Below, piece after piece: positions 42,478 to 51,057 of a stretch of DNA of 64,000 nt. Numbering within the stretch: position 1 is the first letter of the stretch; each line of letters opens with the position of its first letter. The position numbers were made by a program, and so were the translations under genes. The DNA is from Nitrobacter sp047149785 (GTDB lineage Bacteria > Pseudomonadota > Alphaproteobacteria > Rhizobiales > Xanthobacteraceae), in the NCBI RefSeq assembly GCF_047149785.1, contig NZ_BAAGBE010000001.1, positions 2,232,001 through 2,296,000 of the forward strand, written 5' to 3'. The notes under the pieces were generated by a model. The model had not been told where the DNA came from, made no database searches, and worked only from the letters and a program-made list of their open reading frames with translations.

Positions 42478-43836
42478 ATGTCGGTGTTCAGCGCACCCCA
42501 ACCCGACGTGACATTACTTCTTGATATGGACGGCGTCATCCGTGAGGCCACGCTGTCACGTTTCCTGGCCAGGGAAAATATCGACGGCTGGGTGGGCCTC
42601 CCATGGTCGGACGTCGTCGGCACATCGGGCGAAAAGATCTTGCAAATGATGCAGGACACGCGCCGGACGGGAATCTCGGCCTTCCGGCAAATCACCCAGA
42701 GATTCCCCAGCGGTCTCGAATTGCCGATGGAATTCACCGCCGTGCTGCTGGGCGGCCGCGCCGGGATGCTGGCGGTCGGCAAGAACATCCAGGCCGTCGC
42801 CGAGTTGCAGGCCCGGCTGATCTCCGCGCAACAGACAATCGAGCGCGATTACTGGAAACTCCGCGAGATTGAAACCCGATACCGCCTCGTGATCGAGGAC
42901 GCCCGCGATGCGGTGTTGATGGTCAAGGTCGAGGACCTCAAAATCGTTGAAGCGAACCGGACCGCCTCAACCGTGCTGTCGGGTGCCGGCCGCCGCAAGG
43001 AAAGTTTGGTGGATCGCGATTTCCTCCAGGAGATCGCGAGCCGGGAGCGCGAGACCGTTGAGTTGATGCTGCGCCGGGTCCGCGACCTGGGCAAGGCGCC
43101 GAGCATCGTGATCCATCTCGGCGAAGCGGCGGTCCCCTGGACCTTGCGCGGATCGCTGATGACGCACGAGTCGATGCCGGCCTACCTCCTGCAGATGACC
43201 CCCATCGGCACGGTGACCAAGGCAGAGCCGGACAGCGACACCAGCGCAAGCTGCCTGGATCGCATTCCGGACGCGGTGACGATCCTCGACGAGAACGGGG
43301 CGATCAAGAGAGCCAACAGCGCATTTGCGGATCTCGTTGAAGTCGGGTCGGCGGAATCTGTCGTCGACAAAAGCCTGGGCCGCTGGCTTCTGCGGCCGGG
43401 CGCCGACGTCAGCGTGGTGATTTCGAACATCCAGCGGCACGGCATGGTGCGGCTGCTTTCGACCTCCATACAAGGCGAGTTGGGCACCGAAACAGAGATC
43501 GAAATTTCCGGTTCCGGGTATCAGCAGGGAACCGAGACGCGGATCGTTCTTATCCTGCGCAACGTCTCACGGCGCCTTTCGCCAACGTTCGAAAGCGACG
43601 ACCTCAGGTCGGCATTAGCCGCCATGACCGAAACCGTCGGCAAAACGCCTCTGCGCAAGCTGGTCAAACGCACCGTCGAGGTCGTCGAACAGCACTACGT
43701 GCGCGCCGCCCTGCAGCTTGCCGAAGGAAACCGCACGACGGCCTCGGAAATTCTGGGCTTGAGCCGGCAGAGTCTTTACGCCAAACTTGACCGATATAAT
43801 CTGAGCGAGCGAGACCCGGACAGCGAAGAAGCATAA
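42478..43836 (+). CDS. ppsR2: PpsR/CrtJ transcriptional regulator, paralogue 2
   Basis: 452 aa. PAS-like regions at about 10-110, 140-240 and 255-375, the linker LQARLISAQQTIERDYWKL, and the Fis-type HTH (GNRTTASEILGLSRQSLYAK). The Cys that precedes the HTH in PpsR1 is replaced (EVVEQHYVRAALQL), so it should not share the same redox switch. It lies 18 bp upstream of bphP; in Rhodopseudomonas and Bradyrhizobium the neighbouring phytochrome binds PpsR2 and relieves repression under far-red light. Confidence 0.93.
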   Translation: MSVFSAPQPDVTLLLDMDGVIREATLSRFLARENIDGWVGLPWSDVVGTSGEKILQMMQDTRRTGISAFRQITQRFPSGLELPMEFTAVLLGGRAGMLAVGKNIQAVAELQARLISAQQTIERDYWKLREIETRYRLVIEDARDAVLMVKVEDLKIVEANRTASTVLSGAGRRKESLVDRDFLQEIASRERETVELMLRRVRDLGKAPSIVIHLGEAAVPWTLRGSLMTHESMPAYLLQMTPIGTVTKAEPDSDTSASCLDRIPDAVTILDENGAIKRANSAFADLVEVGSAESVVDKSLGRWLLRPGADVSVVISNIQRHGMVRLLSTSIQGELGTETEIEISGSGYQQGTETRIVLILRNVSRRLSPTFESDDLRSALAAMTETVGKTPLRKLVKRTVEVVEQHYVRAALQLAEGNRTTASEILGLSRQSLYAKLDRYNLSERDPDSEEA

Positions 43837-43854
43837 TCCTCAAGGAGGGAGCGA

Positions 43855-46026
43855 TTGGTTGCCCTTGCATCTCCCGCCTTCGGACAGGCGACGCTCGCGA
43901 ATTGCGAGCGTGAGCAAATTCATCTCGCGGGGTCGATCCAACCGCATGGCGTCCTGCTTGCCGTGCAGGAACCGGACTTCGTCATCATTCAGGCGAGCGC
44001 CAACGCAGAGAAATTCCTGAAAATCGACCAGGTCGTCGGTCTCCCCCTTTCCGCATTGGACAGCCGCCTGCTGCCGGAACTCCTTCCGTGCCTCGGCGAA
44101 CCTCTGGACGAGAAGCCGATGACCGTGCGCTGCAGCCTGGGAACCCCACAGCGCAAATTCAACTGCACCGTTCATCGTCCGTCCAACGGCGGGTTCATCC
44201 TCGAGTTCGAACCGGCGGGCCGCTCCTCGGATGTTGCGCTGGCGCTCGACGGGGCCCTTCACCGTATCACCTCGGCGTCGTCGCTGCGCGCGCTCTGCGA
44301 CGAAACCGCCGCGATATTCAAGGATCTCACCGGCTATGACCGCGTGATGGTTTATCGCTTCGACGAGGAAGGGCACGGCGAGGTCTTTTCCGAAAGACGA
44401 CGCCCGGACCTGGAAGCTTTCCTCGGCAATTGGTACCCCGCATCGGACATTCCGCAGATCGCCCGCCGGCTGTACGAGCGAAACCGCGTCCGCCTGCTCG
44501 TCGATGTCAACTACACGCCGGTGCCCCTGCAACCGCGGCTGTCCCCCCTTAACGGCCGCGATCTCGACATGTCCTTGAGCTGCCTGCGCAGCATGTCGCC
44601 CATTCACCAGAAATACCTGCAAAACATGGGCGTCGGCGCCACGCTGGTTTGTTCCCTGATGGTCAGCAACCGCCTTTGGGGATTGGTGGCGTGCCACCAT
44701 TACGAGCCGCGCTTTGCGCCTTACGACATCCGCGCCATCTGCGAGGCGCTGGCCGAAGCCTGCGCGATCCGCATCGCCGCGCTCGAAAGCTTCGCGCAGA
44801 GTCAGTCCGAGTTCACGGTCCGCAGGATCGAGCAGCGGCTGATAGAAGCGGTGTCGCGCGAGGGCCATTGGCACACCGCGCTGTTCGACGACGCGCAATC
44901 GCTGCTGCAGCCGCTCGGCGCATCGGGCGCGGCGATGCTGTTCGAGGAACGGGTCGTCACGGCCGGCGAAGTCCCGGCGACCCAGCGCATCCGCGAGATC
45001 GGCCGGTGGCTGGATGACAAACGAAAGGAACGGACAGGCCAGGCGCCCGACAATTTCGTCACGACGTCCCTGACCATCGACGAACCGTCCTTCATGGCCG
45101 TTCGATCCATCGCCAGCGGGCTTATCGCAGCCCCGCTGTCGGCGAGCCCCGGCGAATATCTGATCTGGTTCCGGCCGGAGCGCGTCACCACGGTGACGTG
45201 GGGAGGCGATCCGCTCAAGCCCGTCATCGTCGGGGACGATCCGTCCGATCTCTCGCCGCGACGCTCGTTCGCGCAGTGGCATCAACTGGTCGAAGGAAAA
45301 TCCGATCCGTGGTCACCGTCCGACATCTCGGCCGCGCGCATGATCGGGGGAATCGTCGCCGACGTCGCGCTGCAATTCCGCTCGGTGCGGATGGTGATCG
45401 CGCAGGATCAACTCGAGACGATCAGCCGGCAGGTCATGCGCTCGGAACAGCCGGTCATCATCGCCGACGTCGAAGGCCGAATTCTTCTCCTGAACGAGGC
45501 CTTCGAACAGCACCTTCATGCGGCGCATCCCCACTTCCAGCACCTGCGCGATCTCAGCAAGTATCTGTCGTCGCCGGCCGAGTATCGCGCCAATCTCGAG
45601 GACCTTCTCAGCCATAAACGAAGCTGGCGCGGAGAGGTGCAGATCGACGCCAAGGGGACGCAGCCGCGTCCGCTGATGATCCGCGCCGATCCCGTCATCG
45701 GGCCGCACAATCGCGCGCTCGGATTTGTCCTGATCTTCTCCGACCTCAGCGAGCGCAAGGCGGCCGAGGCGGCCCGAAACCGTTTCCAGGAAGACATGAC
45801 CAGCAGAAGCCGCCCCAGCCGGCGATTCGATCCCGGGGACAGCGTGCTTTATCGAGAGTTGGCGGCGTCCGTCGTTGAAAATGCGCAGTTGGCAGCGCTT
45901 GAGGTCACCCATGGCGCCGAGACCAGCCGCATGCCGGAGATGCTCGACGGCATCCGAACCTCGGCCGACCGGACGCTCGACATCCTCGCGCACCTGATCT
46001 GGCACACCTCGCATGCCGACGGTTAG
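43855..46026 (+). CDS. bphP: bacteriophytochrome (BphP1/BrBphP type)
   Basis: 723 aa, TTG start with AAGGAGG six bases upstream. PAS domain with biliverdin Cys17 (TLANCEREQIHLAGSIQPHG), GAF (about 140-310) with NWYPASDIPQIARRLY and SPIHQKYLQNMGVG, PHY (about 320-500) with the tongue motif PRRSFAQW. Then an extra PAS (about 515-640) and a C-terminal helical region resembling a kinase dimerisation domain, with no ATPase domain; so signalling is by protein contact and not phosphotransfer. This matches the R. palustris BphP1 architecture, known to bind PpsR2. Confidence 0.93.
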   Translation: MVALASPAFGQATLANCEREQIHLAGSIQPHGVLLAVQEPDFVIIQASANAEKFLKIDQVVGLPLSALDSRLLPELLPCLGEPLDEKPMTVRCSLGTPQRKFNCTVHRPSNGGFILEFEPAGRSSDVALALDGALHRITSASSLRALCDETAAIFKDLTGYDRVMVYRFDEEGHGEVFSERRRPDLEAFLGNWYPASDIPQIARRLYERNRVRLLVDVNYTPVPLQPRLSPLNGRDLDMSLSCLRSMSPIHQKYLQNMGVGATLVCSLMVSNRLWGLVACHHYEPRFAPYDIRAICEALAEACAIRIAALESFAQSQSEFTVRRIEQRLIEAVSREGHWHTALFDDAQSLLQPLGASGAAMLFEERVVTAGEVPATQRIREIGRWLDDKRKERTGQAPDNFVTTSLTIDEPSFMAVRSIASGLIAAPLSASPGEYLIWFRPERVTTVTWGGDPLKPVIVGDDPSDLSPRRSFAQWHQLVEGKSDPWSPSDISAARMIGGIVADVALQFRSVRMVIAQDQLETISRQVMRSEQPVIIADVEGRILLLNEAFEQHLHAAHPHFQHLRDLSKYLSSPAEYRANLEDLLSHKRSWRGEVQIDAKGTQPRPLMIRADPVIGPHNRALGFVLIFSDLSERKAAEAARNRFQEDMTSRSRPSRRFDPGDSVLYRELAASVVENAQLAALEVTHGAETSRMPEMLDGIRTSADRTLDILAHLIWHTSHADG

Positions 46027-46030
46027 AGCT

Positions 46031-46200
46031 TAGAGCCTTTCCGCTTCTGATGGAATCAGAAGCGAGGCTCTATGATTTTGATTTGAGGCGTTTTCTTTAC
46101 GCGAACCGGTAGCCACTTCGCTTGAAAACGCTCTGACAATCCGTACTTTTTCGAGAAGATGGATGCGCGGATCAAGTCCGCGCATGACGCTCAGAGCATC
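46031..46200. repeat. dispersed palindromic element, copy 2, plus a REP-like half
   Basis: At 46031-46072 TAGAGCC ... GGCTCTA arms enclose CGCTTCTGAT-GGA-ATCAGAAGCG, a strong hairpin. It is followed by GATTTGAGGCGTTTTCTTTA, CGCGAACCGG and CCACTTCGCTTGAAAACGCTC, the same two-part unit as at 19456. A GCGCGGATCAAGTCCGCGCATGAC palindrome of the REP type follows at about 46160. The gap separates convergent bphP and the heme oxygenase gene and could terminate both. Confidence 0.7.
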
Positions 46201-46205
46201 ATGAC

Positions 46206-46880
46206 CTATCGCCCCCGCGCGGCCTCGGCCTGAAGCGCCACGGACAGCGCGATGTTCAACTCGAAAGCCAGCGCGCCTTCCTCGACGATGGCATCGAAGT
46301 CCTCGCTCACGTCGCCTGCCCGATCGATCGCGGCCCGGTAGTCCGCCTTGAAAGCCTGGACGTCGTCGATGACGGAGAAGTCGTAGAACGACAGTTCCAC
46401 GGGAAGCAAATCCAGCGACCTCGCCAGCAGCCGCTTGAGGATTTGACCGCCGCTGAGATCGCCGAGATAGCGCGCATAGGCGTGCGCGACGAGTCGACCG
46501 CCATCGCCCATGCCCGCCCGCACGATCGCATCGACGTATTCGGTCGTGACGGGAAGCACGGGCAACGCGGGGATATCGACCGCAAGGGAGTTCAGGTCTT
46601 CCCGGATGGCGGCGGCGCGCGCCAATTCGGGGCGTACGAGCGGTCTGACCGGCGGTGATCGTACGGCGCCGGTCAATTGCTCTTCGAGGGCGTGATAGAC
46701 AGGCAGGAGATTCCGCAACAGCAACGCATAGCCGTCTCGCGTGGCCTGTCCTCGCAGGATGTCCGCAATCACCCCGGACCGCTCCGCCTGCACATGCAGA
46801 TCGCGTGTCCGGCTTCGCAAGGCTTCCAGCAGGCGCGCCGGGCGCGGCATGCACCCGGCGTTATTCGTACGTTCCAGCAT
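46206..46880 (-). CDS. heme oxygenase (biliverdin-forming)
   Basis: 224 aa from ATG 46880; ATG 46850 is an alternative. The proximal heme His is in TRDLHVQAERSG, and YARYLGDLSGGQILKRLL carries the distal-helix glycines typical of HmuO/HemO enzymes. It opens heme to biliverdin IX-alpha, the chromophore of the bacteriophytochrome encoded convergently. It starts 23 bp after pufM on the same strand and may be the last gene of the puf operon. Confidence 0.88.
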   Translation of the reverse strand: MLERTNNAGCMPRPARLLEALRSRTRDLHVQAERSGVIADILRGQATRDGYALLLRNLLPVYHALEEQLTGAVRSPPVRPLVRPELARAAAIREDLNSLAVDIPALPVLPVTTEYVDAIVRAGMGDGGRLVAHAYARYLGDLSGGQILKRLLARSLDLLPVELSFYDFSVIDDVQAFKADYRAAIDRAGDVSEDFDAIVEEGALAFELNIALSVALQAEAARGR

Positions 46881-46903
46881 GCGTCCTCGAACACACCGCA
46901 GTC

Positions 46904-47830
46904 TTATTGAGCCATCGCCAGGCCGTGCTTCACGCCCCAATCGAACCAGTTATCGACCACCGTCCCCGAGAGTAGAATGCCGATACCGCCGGTCAAGGGG
47001 CAAAGCACCGCGAACCACCATGCCCAGCGATGAATGGATTCGGCCGTTGCGTTGAATCCCATGGTCCAGCGCCAGAACAAGGCCCCGCGTTCGAACGCCG
47101 TTCCGCGATCCACGATCTGCTCGATCTCCCGCTCGCCGCCGTAGCGGCTGATCGCGAGCACCGTCGCGCCATGCATCGCAAACAGCAATGCCGAACCGTA
47201 GAGGAACGCGATCGAGAGCATGTGGAACGGATTGTAGAAAAGATTGCCGTGGCTGATCGAGAAATTATTGGTCCAGTCGAGATGCGGGAAGATGCCGAAC
47301 GGAACCGCCTCGCTCCAGCTTCCCATCAGGATCGGCCGGATGAAGCCGAGCACGAGATAGAGCCAGATGGCCGCTGCGAACGCCCAGGCGACGTGGGTAC
47401 CGAGACCGAGCGCGCGGGCGCGACGATAGGTTCTCAGCCACCAGAGCAGAATCGCGGTGGTGAGGAAGAAGCCGGCCATCAGCCACCAGCCGCCTTCCTT
47501 CAGCGGCGGAAAAATCTGCAAGCCGTATTTGGCGTCCGGCGGCTGCAAAGCCAGCCACGGAAACTGCCGGATGAACTCGAGCGGACTCCAGTGCACCGAC
47601 GCAAGCATGTTGAGACCGATGATCTCGATCGCAACGAACCCCGACATCAGCGAGGCAAGGCCGAGAAAGCCGAGATAGACGGGACCGATCTGCGCGTCTC
47701 CCAGCTTGCCGAACCAATAGTTGAATCCGCCCTTGCCCATTCGGTCCCAGACGCCCGGCTGAAGCGGGATTCCCGGATAGATCGGACCGCGGACCTGAAC
47801 TTGCGTGAATATGTTTTGATATTGAGCCAT
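46904..47830 (-). CDS. pufM: photosynthetic reaction centre M subunit
   Basis: 308 aa with five membrane helices. The GNLFYNPFHMLSIAFLYGSA block holds a bacteriochlorophyll His ligand; RYGGEREIEQIVDRGTAFER includes the Glu that ligates the non-heme iron; RWAWWFAVLCPLTGGIGILL follows. A 12-base gap separates it from pufL. No pufC or pufX follows; the next gene is the heme oxygenase. Confidence 0.97.
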   Translation of the reverse strand: MAQYQNIFTQVQVRGPIYPGIPLQPGVWDRMGKGGFNYWFGKLGDAQIGPVYLGFLGLASLMSGFVAIEIIGLNMLASVHWSPLEFIRQFPWLALQPPDAKYGLQIFPPLKEGGWWLMAGFFLTTAILLWWLRTYRRARALGLGTHVAWAFAAAIWLYLVLGFIRPILMGSWSEAVPFGIFPHLDWTNNFSISHGNLFYNPFHMLSIAFLYGSALLFAMHGATVLAISRYGGEREIEQIVDRGTAFERGALFWRWTMGFNATAESIHRWAWWFAVLCPLTGGIGILLSGTVVDNWFDWGVKHGLAMAQ

Positions 47831-47842
47831 CTCAAACTCCCA

Positions 47843-48688
47843 TCATCCCCGCGGAGACCAGATCGGAACGTGTCGCCACCACTCCCACCAATCGGACCAC
47901 GGCGCGCCTTCCGGCCGCAGCCACGCCGGGCCGCTGATCACGATGCAGACGGCGCTGAAGAAAACCGCGGACAAGGCGAGGAACAGGCCGAGCCGGTGAA
48001 TGCCGAGCGTGCCTATCGAATAGCCGAGGAGATCGCGGAACATGGTGTTTTCATGCTCCGGCGATTTGACGTCTTCGCCGCGGCCGGGATTGGTCGACGA
48101 CAGGATCAGCGAGCCGTGCAGCGCAAGCGCGAAGCATGTCGTGAAGAAGAAGCTGATCGCGATCATGTGCACGGGGTTGTAGTGAAAATTCCCGAACTGG
48201 TAGCCGGTGTTCGACACCCAATCGAGATGCGAGATAATTCCGTAAGGAAAGGCGTAACTCCACGACCCCATCAGCACGGGACGGATCACCTCCAGCGTGA
48301 AGTAGGCCAGGATCGCGAAGCTGAACGCAACCGGCACATGATAGCCGATCCCGAGCTTCCTGCAGATCTCGACTTCGCGCAGTGCCCACGAGCCGAAGGC
48401 GCCCAGCGCGCACACCGTGATCAGTTGCCAGAACCCGCCTTGCGCCAACGGGGCGAAAGACAGTCCATATTTCGCATCGGGCGGGTTGATGCTGATCTGC
48501 CAGATATTCCAGGTCGGCCCAAGCGCCGCGGCATAGAGAATGAGCGACACGCCGACGAAGGTGAAAAAGATCGTCGTCACACCGAAAAAGCCGACATAGA
48601 ACGGTCCGACCCAGAAATCGAACAGGTCCCCGCCGATCAATGTCCCGCCGCGGACGCGATATTTGCGTTCAAAGCTGAGCATGGCCAT
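47843..48688 (-). CDS. pufL: photosynthetic reaction centre L subunit
   Basis: 281 aa with five membrane helices. MAMLSFERKYRVRGGTLIGG is the standard N-terminus; FHYNPVHMIAISFFFTTCFA has the His ligand of the special pair region, and the DLLGYSIGTLGIHRLGLFLA segment the iron and quinone side. GGAGG lies about nine bases upstream. Forms the core heterodimer with PufM. Confidence 0.97.
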   Translation of the reverse strand: MAMLSFERKYRVRGGTLIGGDLFDFWVGPFYVGFFGVTTIFFTFVGVSLILYAAALGPTWNIWQISINPPDAKYGLSFAPLAQGGFWQLITVCALGAFGSWALREVEICRKLGIGYHVPVAFSFAILAYFTLEVIRPVLMGSWSYAFPYGIISHLDWVSNTGYQFGNFHYNPVHMIAISFFFTTCFALALHGSLILSSTNPGRGEDVKSPEHENTMFRDLLGYSIGTLGIHRLGLFLALSAVFFSAVCIVISGPAWLRPEGAPWSDWWEWWRHVPIWSPRG

Positions 48689-48748
48689 CGGTCATTTCCT
48701 CCGGTGTCGATGATGAAGTTTCCTGTTGCGAATGGGGAAGCGGGCGAA

Positions 48749-48770
48749 ACGGATCTGTCGTCCGATCCGT
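48749..48770 (-). other. intercistronic hairpin between pufA and pufL
   Basis: ACGGATC and GATCCGT pair exactly around an 8-base loop inside the 107-base pufA-pufL gap. In Rhodobacter a hairpin in this gap protects the pufBA 3' end, giving excess LH1 over RC transcripts. This one is in the right place; function is inferred. Confidence 0.55.
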
Positions 48771-48795
48771 CCGCATCCCTGTCTTGTCGAGTCCG

Positions 48796-48984
48796 TTAGC
48801 CGGGCTTGAGTGGGGTCGCATGGCCGGAAATGGACGACGTCTTTACGGGACGAGGTCCTTCCAACCAGTTGAACCGGTTCGTGCTGAGCAGGATGAAGTG
48901 AATCACCAACGCCAGCGCGAACAGGAACGTGAACAATGCGACCAACGTTCTGCGCGGATCGAATAACAGCCACATGCGCCACAT
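48796..48984 (-). CDS. pufA: LH1 alpha antenna polypeptide
   Basis: 62 aa. MWRMWLLFDPRRTLVALFTF start, one membrane helix, and the bacteriochlorophyll-ligating His in LALVIHFILLSTNRFNWLEG. A GAAGGAG ribosome site lies seven bases before the ATG. Forms the LH1 ring with PufB. Confidence 0.96.
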   Translation of the reverse strand: MWRMWLLFDPRRTLVALFTFLFALALVIHFILLSTNRFNWLEGPRPVKTSSISGHATPLKPG

Positions 48985-48998
48985 AGCTTTCTCCTTCT

Positions 48999-49229
48999 CT
49001 AGGTCAGGTAGGAGCTAACGATACTGGCGTAATGGACGACTCCATCCATCGCGTCCTTATACCCACCGGGGCCCGGCAGCCAGGGACGCCACATCCAGGC
49101 GAGAATGTGCGCGATGATCGCAATCACCGTGAAGATCACAAAGCTCGTCATGAAGATGCTGTGGAATTCCTTGGCTTCCGATTCGGTCAGCCCCGACAGA
49201 GAGCCTCCCTTGCTTGGTCCGTCCACCAT
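48999..49229 (-). CDS. pufB: LH1 beta antenna polypeptide
   Basis: 76 aa from ATG 49229. TESEAKEFHSIFMTSFVIFT contains the first conserved His, and IAIIAHILAWMWRPWLPG the bacteriochlorophyll-ligating His and the Trp-rich end. AGGAGGT seven bases upstream is the strongest ribosome site in the operon, consistent with high expression. The 27-residue tail (KDAMDGVVHYAS) is longer than in Rhodobacter. Confidence 0.96.
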   Translation of the reverse strand: MVDGPSKGGSLSGLTESEAKEFHSIFMTSFVIFTVIAIIAHILAWMWRPWLPGPGGYKDAMDGVVHYASIVSSYLT

Positions 49230-49264
49230 GTGCGGTACCTCCTGTGTTTGCCTTTCGGCCGAAT

Positions 49265-49339
49265 GCCGCTCGCGGTATGAGCGGCGTCGAAATGCCATCC
49301 CGTTGCCGGCATGGCCATTCGTGCGGCGTCCGCACGAAT
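49265..49339 (-). other. two hairpins between pufQ and pufB
   Basis: ATTCGTGCGG-CGT-CCGCACGAAT at 49317-49339 is a perfect 10-bp stem with a 3-base loop, just after the pufQ stop. GCCGCTC-n7-GAGCGGC at 49265-49285 is a second stem. Neither has a T-run. They lie where transcript processing separates bch/pufQ from the antenna genes in other purple bacteria, so they may stabilise the pufBALM 5' end. Confidence 0.55.
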
Positions 49340-49343
49340 TTCT

Positions 49344-49571
49344 TCAAAGACCTCCGAACGGCATCGCGGCGCAATTCGCCGCAAGCTCGCTCACTTCACC
49401 GAAGACAGTGTTGCGACGCTCGCCGTTCGCTGTCCTCACGAGATGGCGGAGGGCAACCGGCGCCAGATAGAGGACAAAACATATCGAATAGATCAGAAAA
49501 TATTCGAACCTGGCCTTCGGCCTCGGTAAGGCATCGCGACTGATCACGTCATACAGGTCATGCATCGACAT
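49344..49571 (-). CDS. pufQ: PufQ-like protein
   Basis: 75 aa. One membrane helix in RFEYFLIYSICFVLYLAPVA (about 21-40), flanked by charged residues, matching the PufQ layout (short soluble N-terminus, helix, polar tail). PufQ influences bacteriochlorophyll synthesis or carriage in Rhodobacter. AAGGAG precedes the ATG by six bases. Located 37 bp after bchZ and before pufB, the standard place, which supports the call despite weak similarity. Confidence 0.82.
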   Translation of the reverse strand: MSMHDLYDVISRDALPRPKARFEYFLIYSICFVLYLAPVALRHLVRTANGERRNTVFGEVSELAANCAAMPFGGL

Positions 49572-49608
49572 TTGCGTCTCCTTGCCTGGTTGAATATTGA
49601 TTGCACGC

Positions 49609-51057
49609 TCATGCGGCCTGTCCCTCCAGCAGAGAGCCCGCTTTCGCGATCAGGTCAGCCGTCACCCGGTCCGTACCGGAGCGTCGGGCGTTGCGTTCGG
49701 CGGCGTCGCGCAGGCGCTTGGCTGCCGAGATCCTCACCAGCACGGGCTGGCTGTCGACCATTCGATCGAGGGCCCGCTTGGCGTCTTCATCCCATTCAAG
49801 CTCGCGATGCACGCGAGAAGGAGTCGACTCGACCTGGTCGAGATTCGTCGCCAGTGGAAGGATGTGAAACAGGACATCGAACAATGCGTTGCAGACTTCC
49901 TGCACGACGTAGGTCGCGCCCGCATAACCCATGAAAGGCGTACCGGTATGCCGACGGATGATCGCACCGGGAAAGGATGCCGGGACGTAGATGGCGCGGC
50001 CCCCGACCTCGGACGCGTACATGCGTTCGTTGTAGCTGCCGAACAGCACCAGCGGCGTCTTCTCATGCACCGCCTTGCGGATGGTCTCGTTGTCGGTCTT
50101 GGTCCCGGCCGTGCGCGCGAAAGCGAACATGCAGGGCAATCCCATCTCGACCTCGAGAAAATTCCTTACGCCACGCGCGTAGGTCTCGTTGGCGACGATG
50201 CCGAAGCTCGCGGTCCCGAAGAAGTCCTGCGTGACCGAACGCCAGAGATCCCACAACGGCTTGATGGTCGTATGCTTCTCCCGCTCAATAAAGGGCTCCG
50301 GATCGAGCCCGAGAATCTCACCAAGCGAGCGCAGGAACGCGGTCGTGGAATGCAAGCCTATCGGCGCCTGCAGATAAGGCCGCTCCAGGGTCTCGCACAG
50401 CAGCCGTCCGAACTCGCGATACATGCAGACATTGGCGTCGGCGTTGACGAGCTTCGGAACGTCGGCGAGGTGGCTGCCGAGCGGAAAGACCATGTTGATC
50501 TCGGCGCCGATGCCCTCGACCAGGCGACGGATTTCGGCGAGATCGGACGGCATGTTGAAGGTGCCGTAGATCGGGCCGATGATATTGACGCGCGGTTTCA
50601 CGCCTTCGGCGCGCGGCTTGCGTTCGGGAATCTTGCGCAGGCCGTATTCGCTCCACAGCCAGGACATGGCGCGGTTGGCGCTCTGCCATTGATCCTCGTC
50701 GATCGTCCGCGGCAGGAAGCGCTTGATGTTGCTGCCTTCGGGCGTGACGCCGCCACCGATCATCTCGGCGATCGAGCCCGTCACCACCACCGCGGGCAGA
50801 TCGGGATCGAGCACGGCGCGCGCGCGCTTCATGGCCTGCTCGGTGCCCTTCTGGCCGAGTTCGTCCTCGGCAAGTCCGGTCACCACGATCGGCAATTCGT
50901 GCGGCGGCAGCCCGTCGGTGTAGTGCAGCACCGACGTCACCGGCAGGTTCTCGCAGCCGACCGGCCCGTCGATGATCACCTGCAAGCCCTTGACCGCGGT
51001 GAACGCATAGACCGCACCCCAATAGCCGCCCGCGCGATCGTGATCGAGCACAAGCAT
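49609..51057 (-). CDS. bchZ: chlorophyllide a reductase subunit Z
   Basis: 482 aa. MLVLDHDRAGGYWGAVYAFT start; cluster-ligating Cys in DGPVGCENLPVTSVLHYTDG, and NPS-like VVTGSIAEMIGGGV. Nitrogenase-like subunit that with BchY and BchX reduces ring B to bacteriochlorophyllide. The ATG shares one base with the bchY stop (TGATG). Open frame beyond the ATG is not used. Confidence 0.96.
   Translation of the reverse strand: MLVLDHDRAGGYWGAVYAFTAVKGLQVIIDGPVGCENLPVTSVLHYTDGLPPHELPIVVTGLAEDELGQKGTEQAMKRARAVLDPDLPAVVVTGSIAEMIGGGVTPEGSNIKRFLPRTIDEDQWQSANRAMSWLWSEYGLRKIPERKPRAEGVKPRVNIIGPIYGTFNMPSDLAEIRRLVEGIGAEINMVFPLGSHLADVPKLVNADANVCMYREFGRLLCETLERPYLQAPIGLHSTTAFLRSLGEILGLDPEPFIEREKHTTIKPLWDLWRSVTQDFFGTASFGIVANETYARGVRNFLEVEMGLPCMFAFARTAGTKTDNETIRKAVHEKTPLVLFGSYNERMYASEVGGRAIYVPASFPGAIIRRHTGTPFMGYAGATYVVQEVCNALFDVLFHILPLATNLDQVESTPSRVHRELEWDEDAKRALDRMVDSQPVLVRISAAKRLRDAAERNARRSGTDRVTADLIAKAGSLLEGQAA

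Noticed and set aside
43800..43860. Downstream ATG starts for bphP
   Set aside because: The TTG at 43855 has AAGGAGG at ideal distance and keeps the N-terminal Cys that binds biliverdin; the next ATG lies beyond Cys17.
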